NCBI GenBank assembly: GCA_037127255.1
Contig: JBANSL010000005.1
Coordinates: forward strand, 5,704,001-5,768,000
Length of the DNA stretch: 64,000 nt
Source of the DNA: Persicaria tinctoria
Lineage: Eukaryota; Streptophyta; Magnoliopsida; Caryophyllales; Polygonaceae
Direction: 5' to 3'
In this document: positions 1 to 10,793 of the stretch, piece by piece
How the letters are laid out: every line of letters begins with the position of its first letter
How positions within the stretch are numbered: the first letter of the stretch is position 1
Notes under the pieces: generated by a model
The model's database searches: none
What the model saw: the letters and a program-made list of their open reading frames with translations, nothing else
Told to the model about the DNA's origin: nothing
Made by a program: the position numbers and the translations under genes

Positions 1-197
1 CACAATAAGCTATCGTTGACTTTTTACCCCGTTTTTAACCCGCTAAAAAGTAGCATATAAAATATTAACTTGTTTGATGTTTTTTAAAATAATTTCATAC
101 TTATTAGTAATAAATATGAAATTATTTATAAAATTAATATTTTATATAATTTTTATCTTTTAAAACTATGTGTAAATTATAAATAACATATTTTAGA

Positions 198-875
198 CCA
201 AAGATTAGGGGTGGGCATAAATCCTGCAAATCTCGTCCCGTCCCGCATCCCGTCCCGATCCCGGTGGGATTTTGAAAAAAAAAATTCAATCCCGTCCCGC
301 AAAAAATACGAGGGACGGGACGCGGGACGGAAAGTTCTCGTCCCGCTAATCCCGTCCCGTCCCGCATATATATAAAACTATATATTTTTAATATAAAAAA
401 TATACATAATGTAGATTTAATAAGTTTTACCCATTGTATATTTGTATATATACTTAGGCTATGTGTGTGTGTAACTCGATCAGTGGCATTCCCACAAAAA
501 AAAAACAGTAGCATTTTTTTAAGAGATACTCATTAGCATTATATAGACATACAGTGTAACTCAGTGGCATACTCAGTAGCAATTTGAGATTTTTGAAGAG
601 ATATTCAGCTACTTAGTAGATTTAAATATTTAATAAATTTGATTTCTATCAATATCAAAAGATCAAAAGCCTTTATTATTGGATTATTTTAGATTTTTTA
701 TTTCACGAGGGACAAGTCCCGTCCCGTCCCGCGAGGGATAAGACCCGGTGGGATTCAAAAAAAATATTTCAATCCCGTCCCGATCCCGTCCCGTAAAAAG
801 TACGCGGGACGGGACGCGGGATTACCCCAATCCCGTCCCGTCCCGTCCCGTCCCATGCCCACCCCTACCAAAGAT
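198..875. mobile_element. hAT-type non-autonomous element with 8-bp TSD
   Basis: The element proper is 206-867. It has 13-bp perfect terminal inverted repeats, taggggtgggcat at 206-218 and its complement at 855-867. The 8-bp direct repeat ccaaagat lies on both sides (198-205 and 868-875). The TIR type and 8-bp duplication fit the hAT superfamily. Inside, both ends are packed with copies of cccgtcccg or its complement (about 230-365 and 710-850), arranged like the subterminal transposase-binding repeats of hAT elements. The middle is AT-rich and encodes nothing recognisable, so the element would depend on a transposase made elsewhere. The flanks look like older AT-rich repeat DNA. Confidence 0.9.
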
Positions 876-1444
876 AGTATAATTTTTTATTATCTATATA
901 AATGCATGAAAATAATACTCCCAAGTCCCACCGTTCAAAATACATAGGTTTTACATATATGTTTTAATAAAACACTTAACTTTGCAAAGCAATCATCATT
1001 TCACTGGTTTTTCATAAAATTTACTATTTCAATATCCATTATACATTTTAACCAATCAAAAGACAATCTATTTTGAAACAAAAACTGTGATCTAAATATC
1101 CATCTATTTTCAAACAGATAGTGTTGATTTTTATATAAAAAAAACGTGGGTGATGCGGGACCATCCAAGACATCATCAAAGACACCTTCGGATGATGTCT
1201 TTCTAAAAAGAAAGAAGAAGGCTCCACCATGGGAAAAGGTCCAAAGGTGGGAGTTTGACGTTTAGCTCGTTCATAGTCATTTGACAGCTTTTCGACGTCT
1301 CTGTAAAATGGGTCGTACGGATTCAATATTGATCGGATTGAGGCGTGCCATACCTTGTTGGAACGAGGACGAAGAGATCTACAACTTTGATGTTGAAGGT
1401 TTTTCCAGATTCGTCCTATAGCTTGGCCGAAATCCACATTCTTT

Positions 1445-2210
1445 GAGCTGCTGCTGGTTTTGACGGGATTTTGTTAAGTTTTGGAACATTATATTTATTT
1501 CCTATTTAGTATTTCTTATACTTAAGTTATTTTAGGAAACTTTAAGGTTATTTTGATTATTTCCATTAGATGTTAGTTTTATCTTATTCTATCATCTAAC
1601 TCGGCCCAACAGCCCTGCGTGGCCTATATATTCCGAGTTCTCCTATTGTAATTCAATAAGAACATTATGAATAGAATTTAGATCTCTCAAATTGTGTGAA
1701 ACACATGGAGTGTCTTGTTGATCCAACTAGAGCTGTGCTCGTTGATCACGAATTGGTATCTATCTAGCTTGGTTTGCTTTGTGTTCGTCAACTTCGCAAG
1801 ACTTGGTGATCCTAGTATTCACAAGCCCCCTTCTGGTGCTTCAAGTCGTCCGCTTGATTGTGTCGGATTGTAGAGGCGGGTTGTGTAGGCATTGGTATTG
1901 GTTCCTACCCTCTGAGGAGGCCTGGGGTCTTTATCTTGTGCTACATAGATCGACTCAGTCCTTATCAGGTCGTGTCTTTCCATTCTTGCATTCAATTTTG
2001 AGTCTTTATCTATCTTTATCGAGTCTTTGTCATTCTTGTTTAGTGTCGACATCAAGAATCCTTGTTCTTGATCGTTCTTGCTGCGTCTTTATTGTTTCTT
2101 GGCTGTTCTTGATTGATCTTGATCGAGTTCTTGCTTTTCTTGTTCAGTTCTTGCTTGTTGTCGAAGATCGGACCATCTCACGGCTAACCCCGTATCAGTG
2201 GGTAAATGAC
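1445..2210 (+). repeat. possible solo LTR or LTR-derived sequence
   Basis: This non-coding stretch has LTR-like composition. A promoter-like AT-rich part carries a TATA-like ctatatattcc near 1624, followed by an aattcaataag polyadenylation-like stretch near 1650 and a GT-rich part. It ends close to a cgtatcagtgg string near 2190 that weakly resembles a primer-binding site. No second copy, TSD or coding domain is seen, so the assignment is tentative. Confidence 0.25.
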
Positions 2211-2234
2211 ATGTTTTTTTTAAAGCAAAGATAG

Positions 2235-2477
2235 TATTACCTCCGTTCAAAAATAGACGTCGTTTGACTTTTTGACACATTTTTAAGAAGCTAAAACTAT
2301 ACTCCGTATAAAATATCAATTTTTTGTAATTTTTTAATACAATATAAATACTTATTAATAATAAGTATTATATTATTAAAAAAAATGGTTTAAAAAGTTA
2401 ATATTTTATATAGTTTTAAGCTCATTAAAAAACGTGTTAAAAAATCAAACGACATCTATTTCTGAACAGATGTAGTA
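2235..2477. mobile_element. Stowaway-like (Tc1/mariner) MITE
   Basis: About 240 bp of AT-rich, non-coding DNA has long imperfect terminal inverted repeats. The left end reads tacctccgttcaaaaatag and the right end is its near-complement, and a cgtttga motif follows on both arms. The ctccgt start and a TA at each boundary are typical of plant Stowaway MITEs. It belongs to the same repeat class as the copies at 47215-47454 and 47827-48010. Confidence 0.75.
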
Positions 2478-3065
2478 TTCATTTTGTGAACCATTTAAAG
2501 ATATTTAAGTATTAATGGACAAAATTGAAAAGTGTTACAGTGGAATCACTATTAATGCCCAATTGCCCACCGAAGATTAAGTAAAAATCCTATGCTCGCA
2601 GAAGAAACACGAAAGAGGCGTCAAATCTGTACAATTTGGATCCATATCTTGATGGGGCTTAGTCGATTGAATTGGGGAACATGAAATGAAAGAACATAGT
2701 CATCCATCTAAACCATTATTGATCACTGTACATTATATATGACTAATGAGAGATTTCTACGCCTATAAAGCAGCATCTTTTCAATCCTATTCGATCCACC
2801 TAAGGCCCTGTTTGGGCTCTTTTTTTTTTTTTAAACTCCAATACTTTGAATGCTTTTCTCCTTCTCAATGTTTAATTATACAATTTTGAAAATTTGGAAA
2901 TTAAACAGAGTTATGATAGGAGGCTCTAGAAAGAAGATGTGTTAAGACAAACCTTCTCCCAATGAGTTACCGACAAGATTCTACAATTAAAAATTCTCCC
3001 AGTGGCAGGCTCAAGATAACCTGATCTAGAGTCTCGACCTAGAAGGTAAATTCACTACCAGATCT

Positions 3066-3911
3066 ATGAAGAAAATTCTGGACACACACCCCCAAGAAGA
3101 TAATTCACAAAGCTGGATTTGGAAACTTAAGATCCCTTCTCGCATAAAAAACCTCATTTGGAAGATCAAGATTGATGGTCTCATAACGACTGACAGACTT
3201 AGCAGATATGTTAATAGAGTCCCAAGTCAATGCTCTCTTTGTGATCAAGTAAATGAAGATGTTGCCCATCTATTCACTAAATGCACCTTTACAAGGGAAG
3301 TCATAGTCCAATATGAATAGAAATCAGGTCTGTACTTCCAGGACCTTAATCTCCATGGCCCTTTGAACGAAAATCTGTGTAGAATCAAAACTTCTAACAT
3401 TTGATTTACAAATTTAGCTTTTATATGACAGTCTATTTGAATGTTAGGAATGACAAAACTTTCAAGTCTAAAGATCCGATTGGAACCTCCTCGTTGATTC
3501 AGATGATAATCCAAAGCATCACGGACTGGACTAAGTAAGAGCAACACAACATAAAACAACAATAAAATGCAACAAGAAGGGTGAGAGCAAAGTGGACCAG
3601 AGCTCCAAAAACTACCTACAAGATTAATGTAGATGGTTCTTTTACCCACTCTGGTAAATGTTGGGTCAGCGATCCAAACAGATGCCTTTGCCATGATTCC
3701 AGGTCTTCAACGAGCAAGACAGAAGGGACTAAGGAAAATTATTCTGAAAAGTGACAATCAAATTCTGGTGAAAGCAGTCAACAGAGAAGCAAACCATACT
3801 GCGGATTGTATAGCCAAAACATGTGTAATTTACAACGTACCCTCTATTCCCTATCATATGGATCTCTGTAAAATCATTCTTCATGATGATCCGGGAGGTA
3901 GGTTGCTTTAA
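3066..3911 (+). pseudogene. LINE 3' end: zf-RVT plus RNase H remnant
   Basis: This is the decayed C-terminal part of a plant L1-like LINE polyprotein. At 3066-3320 an open frame contains the zinc-binding domain that follows LINE reverse transcriptases, with the CSLC...HLFTKC cysteine/histidine set. At 3633-3911, in another frame, there is an RNase H-like tail with the strings ILKSDNQILVKAVN and ANHTADCIAKT. The segment between them is broken by frameshifts. No upstream reverse transcriptase or endonuclease was found, so this is a 5'-truncated, inactive copy. Confidence 0.75.
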
Positions 3912-4493
3912 CCGTGGAGCAATTTGACCAGCCCAAAGTTCAACAAATAAAAAACATATTTATCCATTCTTAACAATATATCTTTTTGAAAGTTTTGATA
4001 CCATTACTTTATTTTTTTGGTGGTAGCAATTTCCACTCTATTGGATTAGCTGCACTTGTTTTTTCCTATAGTGTGTGAGCGTGAGTTGTGTCCGCTGCAT
4101 ATTTAAACTTATCTGTTACAATAAAACGTGGGCCATGGGCAGTCAACTTTGACCCAAAATTCCCCGTCAATCTCTCTCTATGTTCTGTCATGGCCCCACC
4201 GGTCCCTCCCTTGTCCCCACACGGTCAAACATATTGTGCCACACGTGTGGCCCTGCAACTCCAGTCATACTTGGGCCCCACCCCCCTCCCTCCTCTGCCA
4301 TTCTTTCTGCCCTTGCCAAGGGTATATGCCCTATTGTCCGGACTCCCTTCGTATTATTTTAATATTATTTTTCTTTTTTTTGTTTTCTCCCCCGAAAAAT
4401 ACCTTCAAAAGCAAATCGCATTTGCCCCTTTCTTCCAAATATTCCCACATTTGAAAGCTGTGGTTGAATTCCATAGAAATCAGATTGAGAACC

Positions 4494-5753
4494 ATGCCGG
4501 TTTCCGGCGACGATGTCCCCCACCATTTCCGGTGCCCGATCTCCCTCGACGTCATGTCGGATCCGGTCACCGTATCCACTGGCCACACCTTCGATCGCTC
4601 CTCCATTGAGTCCTGGCTCTCCACCGGCAACTCCACCTGCCCTGTGACCCGCTCCTCTCTCTCCCCCGCAGCCCTTATCCCCAACCTCACCCTTCGCCGC
4701 CTCATCCACCGCTGGCGCCTCTCCCACCCCTCTTCCGCCGGCCCCGCGCCCACCCCTAAGGACTCTGCGGCCGCTCCTTCGCTCCTCCGCTCACTCCTCT
4801 CCCGTTCGTCCCCTTCTTCCGGCCTCCCCGCTGTTGCTAGAGTCACCGCCCTCACTCGCCTTTCACGACTCGTCAACGACTCGGATGAGAATCGATCACT
4901 CCTCTCCTCAATTCCTGAAACTCGCCCTGTGCTAATATCGATCTTGTTCTCGTCCGAGTCCGACTCTGCTGAGTTGAGGGACGAGTCGCTTAGCTTACTC
5001 GCCATGTTTCGGCTCGCAGAGTCAGATTGCGACTCCGTCGCTTCGGATGCGGATCGGATTGCGATCTTAATCAGACTGATGACCGAATCTAATTCAGTCG
5101 ATGTAAGGGCGAACGCGGCGGCGGTGATTGAGGCGGTATTGTGTGGGACCAGGTCGCCGGAGCTCAGATCGAGAATCGGCGGTGCCGATGGGGTATTTGA
5201 GGGGGTTGTGGCGGTAATGGGGGGAGGTAGCGTCTCCCGGAGGGCGGTAAAGGTGGGATTGAAGGCTCTGTTCGCGCTGTGCCTGGAGAAGCAGAGCCGG
5301 CGGAGGGCGGTAGAGGCGGGGGCGATGGAATCGCTGGTGGATCTGTTGGCGTCTCCCGCGGATCTGGAGAGGGGCGACGCAGAGAGAGCGCTGGCGACGG
5401 TGGAGCTGCTCTGCCGGGTTCCGGAAGGGTGCACAGCGTTCTCGGAGAACCCGCTGGCGGTGCCAATGCTTGTGAGAACAATCCTGAAGGTGTCGGGGCG
5501 GGCGACGGAGCACGCGGCGGGGGCGCTCCTGGCGGTTTGCAATTCGTCGGAGGGGGCGAGGAAGGAGGCGGTGGAGGCGGGGGTTTTGTCGCGTCTGCTG
5601 CTGGTGGTGCAGAGCGGATGTACGGAGCGCGGTAAGAGGAAGGCGCAGTCGCTGTTGAAGCTGCTCCGGGATTCGTGGCCGGAGGATTCAATTGGCAACT
5701 CCGACGTCGATTTCTGGTGCAGCGACGTCGTTCCGTATTCAATTCGGAAGTAA
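4494..5753 (+). CDS. U-box/ARM-repeat E3 ubiquitin ligase, PUB25/26-like
   Basis: This is an intronless 419-aa gene. The U-box occupies roughly residues 9-80 (FRCPISLDVMSDPV, then GHTFDR and CPVTRSSL, then LIPNLTLRRLI), and Armadillo-like helical repeats fill residues about 100-405. The C-terminal string SLLKLLRDSWP and the ATVELLCR-PEGC segment resemble Arabidopsis PUB25/PUB26 as I remember them. Those proteins transfer ubiquitin from an E2 to targets in immunity and cold signalling; a similar role here is inference. The open frame begins at 4464, but the ATG at 4494 (MPVSGDD) is preferred because family proteins begin close to the U-box. The coding DNA is strongly GC-rich against AT-rich flanks. 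It has full family length with no breaks. An aataaa string at 5939 could be the poly(A) signal. Confidence 0.92.
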   Translation: MPVSGDDVPHHFRCPISLDVMSDPVTVSTGHTFDRSSIESWLSTGNSTCPVTRSSLSPAALIPNLTLRRLIHRWRLSHPSSAGPAPTPKDSAAAPSLLRSLLSRSSPSSGLPAVARVTALTRLSRLVNDSDENRSLLSSIPETRPVLISILFSSESDSAELRDESLSLLAMFRLAESDCDSVASDADRIAILIRLMTESNSVDVRANAAAVIEAVLCGTRSPELRSRIGGADGVFEGVVAVMGGGSVSRRAVKVGLKALFALCLEKQSRRRAVEAGAMESLVDLLASPADLERGDAERALATVELLCRVPEGCTAFSENPLAVPMLVRTILKVSGRATEHAAGALLAVCNSSEGARKEAVEAGVLSRLLLVVQSGCTERGKRKAQSLLKLLRDSWPEDSIGNSDVDFWCSDVVPYSIRK

Positions 5754-6627
5754 TTTTTTTTTTCTTTAAATAATTTTACTTCTCACAATTTTATTTTGTT
5801 AAAAAAAAAAAAATACTGTAGTTATGAAATTTTGGAACAAGAATGTGAATTGGAAGGGTAGATTCCGTAGATCAGTACATAAAAGGGTAATTCCTAATTT
5901 TTGTTGTATGAGTGGTTAAATTTTTGTTGCTTGTATGAAATAAACAATATTTAATGTAAATTATTTTTTTTGGTTGAAATAATTTTGTTGCTAGTAAGAA
6001 ATTAATCGTATTTTTGCTGTTGTCTTTCTTGTCACTCCTTCATTCGCTTTACACTTTGAGAATTGCCGAATTCTCATGTTTAAGACAAGCCAATCTTGTA
6101 TTCTCGTGGAGTCGTGGGGGATAGATTAGCGAAATTTCCTTTCGTACATGATGTTGATGTTTGTTAACTAGACGATCCTCTCATTCGCATATGTTATTTT
6201 GTCGACGAATAATCCCTTTGGCTGAGGTTTAACTACCCGAACTAGTAATAGAACTATTTTTTTTTTTTTTGTGTAGGTAAAGATATGATACTAAAAATGT
6301 AAAACATCCACCTCTTATACTTATTATTATACTTATTATTTTAGAAGCAACGTCTTCAGTAAAAATTGAGCCACGTGTCCTTTCTTGAACAAAATTAAGA
6401 TCTCTAACCCACGTTCTTTTTGCTGCCAATACCAAAAACTGATTGAATTTCTCAACCGTACGAAGTAATCCAATCTCTGGTTTCAATTTGTTAGGTTTTG
6501 GGTTTGCAAACCGTCAGATTTGTGAGGGAGCAGGAGACATTGCTAGGATAGAGAGGGGCATCGAGCCTCGGGTCTGCCGGAGAAGAGGGCGGAGTCTCGG
6601 GTCTGGCGAAGAAGAGGGCTTCACAGT
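5754..6627. other. intergenic, AT-rich
   Basis: This is the 3' flank of the U-box gene, followed by AT-rich DNA with poly-T and poly-A runs. Only the aataaa at 5939 stands out. Open frames from 6443 onward are low-complexity shadows of the GC-rich gene on the other strand. No repeat boundary or gene was recognised. Confidence 0.5.
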
Positions 6628-7352
6628 TCACACTGCTCCTCCACCGGAGGGAGCCGGCCGGGCGGCGGTGGCGGAGTAAGAGTCCGGCGGCGGCTCGACG
6701 GAGACAAACTCATCGTCATCGTAAAAGGGCAGGAGCGAGTGGAAGAATATGAGCAACAGACAAAGGCCAAGCATAATAAATAGCTCCGGCGACGAGTACC
6801 CGAAGACTCGCCGTGCGGCGCAGACGGCGGCGCTCATCATCACGTAGAAAACGCCCTCCTCCATCTCCGTGTGCTTGACCGTCTCGGCGAACAAGAACGA
6901 CTCGGCTCCGCCGCCAGGGCAACGATCGCCGCGAACCCCCACGCGGACTTCTCGATCGGGAGGAGGAACGGCGCCAGGCTGACGACGAACGCCACCACGC
7001 CCCGGGTGCCGCCGATCGCCCAGTGCTCGCGGTCGTAGTTGTCCCAGCCCATCACGATCATGAAGATCTCGAGGAATTTGAGCGATCGCTTGGATTCGGT
7101 CTTCCAGAGCCACGGCCGAGAGCAGATCGGGAGGCAGAGGGCGACGGCGAAGTGGATGAGGTAGACGGTGAAGAGCGCCGCCGGGAGGAGGAATCCGCGG
7201 TGGTGATGCGGCGGCGGGTTTGGGACTTTGTTGTGGGGGTTGAAGATTTGGATGGCGAAGGCGGTGAGCCAGACGGCGGAGGTGGCGACGGCGAGGCTGG
7301 TGTAGACGATGACTGCCGGGGGAGGGAGATTGAAGGGTTTGATGGAAGCCAT
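6628..7352 (-). CDS. hypothetical multi-pass membrane protein, frame disrupted
   Basis: Family not recognised. The frame starts at ATG 7352 (MASIKPFNLPPP) and has hydrophobic segments near residues 14-34 and 53-75 and in the 110-145 region. At about 6913-6925 it loses frame next to a GCGGCGG run. A shifted frame continues with GGGAESFLFAETVKHTEMEE, two further membrane segments (VFYVMMSAAVC and ELFIMLGLCLLLIFF) and an acidic tail, ending at 6628. The protein-like character across the junction suggests one gene of about 240 aa with a single-base indel, caused by either a sequencing error or a real mutation. It is GC-rich like the U-box gene. It may be a plant-specific membrane protein; no function can be assigned. 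Confidence 0.6.
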
Positions 7353-7379
7353 TGGTGGATGGAGGTGATGATCGAATAA

Positions 7380-8640
7380 GGATTAGTTAGGTTTTCTTTA
7401 TAAGATAGATTTAATTTGTTTTAAAAAAATAATAACTAGATTTATATCCAAAACAAAATATATCCACAATGATTCCATATAAATCGATCTTATAAACAAA
7501 TTAAATCTAGGGTAAGGATCACCACAACGACGCTTTAGTAGATTGAAATCAATATTCGTGTCACCTTGTCTGAATTTGTTGAAGGTAGATTGTCTAAGGT
7601 AATCGCGAATCTCCTTTCGGTTTCAACGCGAATGTGTCTAAATTGGTTAACAATCTTCTTTCGGTGTCAAGCAACCAATTTAGACCCTTTGAGTTCTTAG
7701 AATTTTAGATGAAAATTACATCAATGTCGCCTTTCGGTCTCGGTCGATATCAAAATCATCTAAAATATCTATGACAATCTATGAATCCTCAAGAAATTCG
7801 ATTCTCTTTCGATAATTCAAACTTCAAGTTTAATCCTATGGTTCCGATGGATCAAATAGCTTTTCGGCCTAAATTTACCATTTAAATTCTAACTTAGGGT
7901 TTTAGTCTTTCGATTTCAAACCCTAAATCAGTTCTAACCAATTTTCATCAATTAGGGCTGGCGCAATAGGATCAAATCTAACAAATTATCAGACAAACGA
8001 ATACCAATTTCAACGCTACTAATTCATCGTCGGGATTACCCAAACCCTAGATCGAAGATTCAAGCAAGCATAGTATAATAATCAACGAAATAAATCATAG
8101 CTAGACAAAAATAAATCGCTGAAATAAAATAGAATGCAAACCAAAATTTCGTCTTCGATCCAAATTGTATTATACCGAAAACAACAAAAATCTAAACCTA
8201 AACTAAAGAGTCGGCCGAAGCCTCTGTTGTGCGACAAAAGACTCCTCCGACCTCCCCCTGAATTCTAAACAAACGGGAGTATATAAAACGACCTATATTT
8301 TGAGACGAATGAAGCATTTTTTTTCACTTTTAAGTTTATTACAAGAATATTTCTTCTCTCATTTTTATGTGCTCTCCATCCGGAGGTTCTTCAAACTCAA
8401 TTCACCTAGAATTTGTGTAACATGTAGTTGAACTACTAAATTATTTGGTCTTACCTTCCAATCCATTAACATAACAAAAAATAATAGTAGAGGGCTTCAC
8501 AGTTCATACTTAAATATAGAGTACCTCTTTCTAATTAAAGGTCTAAGACATTATAAAAAACATACACTAATTTTTTTATTCTTTAGCTATATAGGGTTTA
8601 TACATTTTAACTTAAGGTATCTTTATCAAATCGGTTTATA
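7380..8640. other. non-coding, possibly LTR-retrotransposon derived
   Basis: Between 7500 and 8280 lies a non-coding block with recurring strings such as ctttcggt and caatttagac. On the minus strand it reads like the leader or LTR of a plant retrotransposon, but no paired LTR, primer site or coding domain is visible. The remainder to 8640 is AT-rich with no recognised feature. Confidence 0.3.
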
Positions 8641-8675
8641 ACTTTGACCATTTTAAGAGGTGTGACATGATGTGT

Positions 8676-8830
8676 GCAATGTTCTAAAAAGCGCTTGGCG
8701 GGTGTTTGGCGGTAGGGTAGGGTCACGGGTCTAGGCAGGGTGTAGGTGGATTTAATTTCATGGCGGGTCTTTGTAGTCTAGGCGGGTTTGACGACCTTGG
8801 CGGCGGGGCGAGTTCATGGGTTTAAGCAGG
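8676..8830. repeat. GGCGGG-rich interspersed repeat fragment
   Basis: A short block begins near aatgttctaaaaagcgcttg and continues with repeated gggtctaggcggg-type strings. It resembles a dispersed plant repeat with degenerate GGCGGGT units. No TSD or terminal repeat could be fixed, so its class is open. Confidence 0.35.
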
Positions 8831-9424
8831 GGTCTAAACGGGTCTTGAAGGGTTTTTTTTAGAATAGTGGATGTGTGTAATAGATAAAGTATCTTAAGAG
8901 GATCCAATCTTAATTTTCTTAAACCAAAAACTATAAGGTTTCTTTTATTTGCCTTCAATTGTGACGGATGTTAGGAGAATCGTGAAAGTGGCTGATTTAC
9001 CATTGTTTGTCAGATTTGAAGTATCAATCATCTAAAGAAAAGAAAATTTTGAATGACAAGAAGAATGTGCAATATATTAGTAGAAAATTGACGTGTCGAA
9101 TATTTTGTTTAATACCTCAAATTTTACCGAAAATATTATGAAAAACCCCGAACAAGGTTCGGGAAAAGAACTAGTAATTATCCAAACCCAAAACGAATAA
9201 AGAAATGAAATGTCCAACAAAAGATGAAGCCGATGAACTATTAATAATACGAAGGCGTTAGTACTTAGTACTCATTCACAACAGAAAAATATATCGTTTC
9301 TATCAAAGATGCATGATTTTGAGAGGGGAGCAACACATGAAATTTACACACCTGGCCTATACTCGGAAACAATAGGCCTTTTTGTTTAGGTTTATGCTTT
9401 AGAAAACGCAGATTGGGCTTTTAA

Positions 9425-9976
9425 TTGGCCCAAAACAGAAACCCAATTCAAGCTTACTGCAAACTTGATAATTGTCCTAAAATGAAGCGGCTGCGGGAGG
9501 TGTTGTTACTTGTGAGAGATCAGGCTGACTCTTGGTTGGGTGGCTTTGTTCACCACGTCGGTTCCTGCCCAGTCATTATGGCTGAATTGTGGGCCATTCT
9601 TGGTGGGGGTCTTCGGAGGGCCTGGGAGTTAGGGCATCGGAAGGTGACTCTTGAAACCGATTCCTTGGTGGCCTACTCGATGTTGTGTAAGGGTGTGATG
9701 GAGTGTCACCCAATGTCTAGCCTGGTTGCTCAATGTCGATCAAGACTTAATTAAGAGATGGGAGATTCAGATCCGAGACATGTCTTCAGCAAAGCGATAT
9801 GTGTCGCTGACTCTCTCGCGAGATTAGCCTTATCATTTTCTAGAGGCTTTCATGTGTTGTTGGAACCGCCCGATGGGTTGGTTTCGAGTCTTAGGGATCA
9901 CACTGTAGGGGAAGGGTTACTTCCGTTTTATCTTTGTGTAGCCGTTTGTTTTGTCCGGAGATCGAGGCATGCCTAG
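9425..9976 (+). pseudogene. LINE RNase H domain remnant
   Basis: The first frame (9425-9754) contains an RNase H core, MAELWAILGGGLRRAWELG followed by VTLETDSLVAYSML. A stop and frame change follow, and 9758-9976 carries the rest of the domain (DSLARLA) and a C-terminal tail. A poly(A)-like tract follows near 9991-10000. This is typical of the 3' end of a plant LINE, unrelated in detail to the fragments at 3066 and 14480. It is inactive. Confidence 0.7.
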
Positions 9977-10019
9977 TTTCCTTTTTCTTACAAAAAAAAA
10001 ACTATCTATTTCCAACAAT

Positions 10020-10210
10020 AAAGGTGTTAATAAAATTAAGAGGTAACTTCATAAAACCACCATTTATTTCACCTTTTGTTCACAAAACCACCCGTTATTT
10101 TCTAAATTACACTTAACCACCCGTTATTCATGAAAATCTATGAAGTCACCACCCATCTTCAATTCTCTTTGTTAGCAGCTCATCTTCAATTCTCTTTGTT
10201 AGCAGCTCTA
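10020..10210. repeat. aaaaccacc-type repeat with tandem duplication
   Basis: Repeated aaaaccaccc strings match the theme of the large inverted-repeat element at 31586-32130. A 27-bp unit starting catcttcaattctct is duplicated in tandem at about 10152-10206. It is probably a degraded piece of that MITE family. Confidence 0.4.
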
Positions 10211-10429
10211 AAATGATTGTTAAATGACTATATTACCCTTAATCCTATATTAAAGATAGGCGATGTGTACTTGATGATGCAGTAAATGGCAAAAATGATA
10301 CATATATAGATCAATCCTACCAAATCAAGAGAGATGGGGACTATCCTCATCAATCCTTAGAATTGGAAACAACATTAATTTGATTTTTAATAATGAGGGT
10401 AACCCATCTTTAATGGTAAATCCGGATAT

Positions 10430-10577
10430 GTGACCCAACTAACAGGAGTAACGCACCAAGATAGACCCAACTTAATTTTATTTTTTTCATGCAAAAAACA
10501 AAAAACAAAAGGCGGAGATAAGGATCGAAACCGGACCTCAACCCATTCACCCCTTACCATTGAGCCACCCCATCCGG
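10430..10577 (-). mobile_element. tRNA-derived SINE
   Basis: On the minus strand the head carries a Pol III A box, tggctcaatgg (10557-10567), and a B box, ggtttcgatcc (10522-10532), spaced as in tRNA genes, followed by a T-rich tail. The cloverleaf is too diverged for a functional tRNA. It sits just downstream of the bHLH gene. Confidence 0.6.
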
Positions 10578-10793
10578 TAACATTCAATTCATTAAGATCC
10601 AGTTCGGCTTTTATATTAGATATGGAATAGATAACACACATATATATGAATACCACTTTGAACATTTGAGCTATATGCCAGACACAATACATATCTTACA
10701 TGAAATTAACAGTCCAGTTGAAGCTTATTAAGACCTTCCTGCAATCATATCGATAAGTTCATGATCGAAGCAGCTCAATCCAAATCAATTGTA

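Noticed and set aside
1048..1437. 129-codon minus-strand frame
   Set aside because: No family features; it overlaps repeat-like DNA and ends in AT-rich low-complexity translation.
2813..2900. possible Tourist end taaggccctgtttgggc
   Set aside because: No matching right end or duplication found nearby.
4331..5698. 455-codon frame antisense to the U-box gene
   Set aside because: It is the complement of a GC-rich real gene; Ser/Arg-rich composition without domains is a shadow effect.
5164..5742. proline-rich antisense frame
   Set aside because: Same GC-rich shadow of the U-box gene; no motif supports it.
10522..10577. possible tRNA gene
   Set aside because: A and B boxes are present, but the stems needed for a cloverleaf do not form; a SINE head fits better.
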